From PWXP01 sp964487655 (GTDB taxonomy: Bacteria; Planctomycetota; Planctomycetia; Pirellulales; Thermoguttaceae), in contig CAZASB010000037.1 in the NCBI GenBank assembly GCA_964487655.1, forward strand, positions 1-24,251: a stretch of DNA of 24,251 nucleotides, in the 5' to 3' direction. Every line of letters begins with the position of its first letter. Positions within the stretch are counted from its first letter, which is position 1. The notes beneath the pieces were generated by a model. The model did not search any database, had not been told where the DNA came from, and worked only from the letters and a program-made list of their open reading frames with translations. This document shows positions 24,210 to 24,251 of the stretch, piece by piece. The position numbers and the translations under genes were made by a program.

Positions 24210-24251
24210 CGGGGCGGCGCAGGCAGTTTTCGCCGCTGTATGCGAAGGGGA

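Noticed and set aside
24010..24210. 66-codon minus-strand frame near the right edge
   Set aside because: It runs through the inverted-repeat element and the end of the kinase gene, with no ribosome binding site; frames like this arise from dispersed repeats.
24180..24251. ATG at 24180 with an AAGGAG-like site upstream, open to the window edge
   Set aside because: The ATG and the following codons are part of the 11-bp hairpin repeat, so the apparent start signal is probably coincidental; too little sequence remains to judge.

Overview
This window looks like a chromosomal segment of a planctomycete, probably Pirellulales-like. The evidence is high GC, protein kinase-like genes with the N-terminal 'TRWQA' module typical of planctomycete kinases, a CxxC zinc-ribbon/single-membrane-span protein, BON-type small proteins, and a very large secreted protein. 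The taxonomic call is inference, because no rRNA or other marker lies in the window. No tRNA, rRNA, CRISPR array or transposase gene was seen.

Left third (1-7089), mostly housekeeping. A tRNA-dihydrouridine synthase gene (+) converges on an Uup-type ABC-F ATPase gene (-). A class II fructose-bisphosphate aldolase gene (-) follows. Two small tandem BON-like genes (+) then lead directly into purH, which overlaps the second one and so is probably translationally coupled to it.

Middle (7114-14159), two long minus-strand genes. The upstream one encodes a 1448-residue exported protein with a central glycoside-hydrolase-like barrel. The downstream one encodes a membrane-anchored protein with a degenerate kinase domain on one side of the membrane and a parallel beta-helix-like region on the other. 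About 1 kb of apparently noncoding DNA with inverted repeats follows (14160-15205).

Right third (15206-24044), a plus-strand Tad (tight adherence)/type II secretion-like gene set: cpaB, tadA carrying an N-terminal FHA domain, tadB, tadC, then a zinc-ribbon membrane protein. A 134-bp gap with a strikingly regular heptad palindrome separates these from a 1125-residue protein. That protein joins a probably active Ser/Thr kinase, one membrane span, four tandem beta-rich repeats, a caspase-like domain lacking the catalytic Cys, and a helical tail. A kinase (phospho-Thr writer) beside a secretion ATPase with an FHA domain (phospho-Thr reader) suggests, as a hypothesis, a phosphorylation-controlled Tad apparatus. 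This is the best candidate for an undescribed system here. No secretin, pilin, prepilin peptidase or TadZ gene is present in the window.

The last 200 bp carry inverted repeats that look like an interspersed element rather than a gene.
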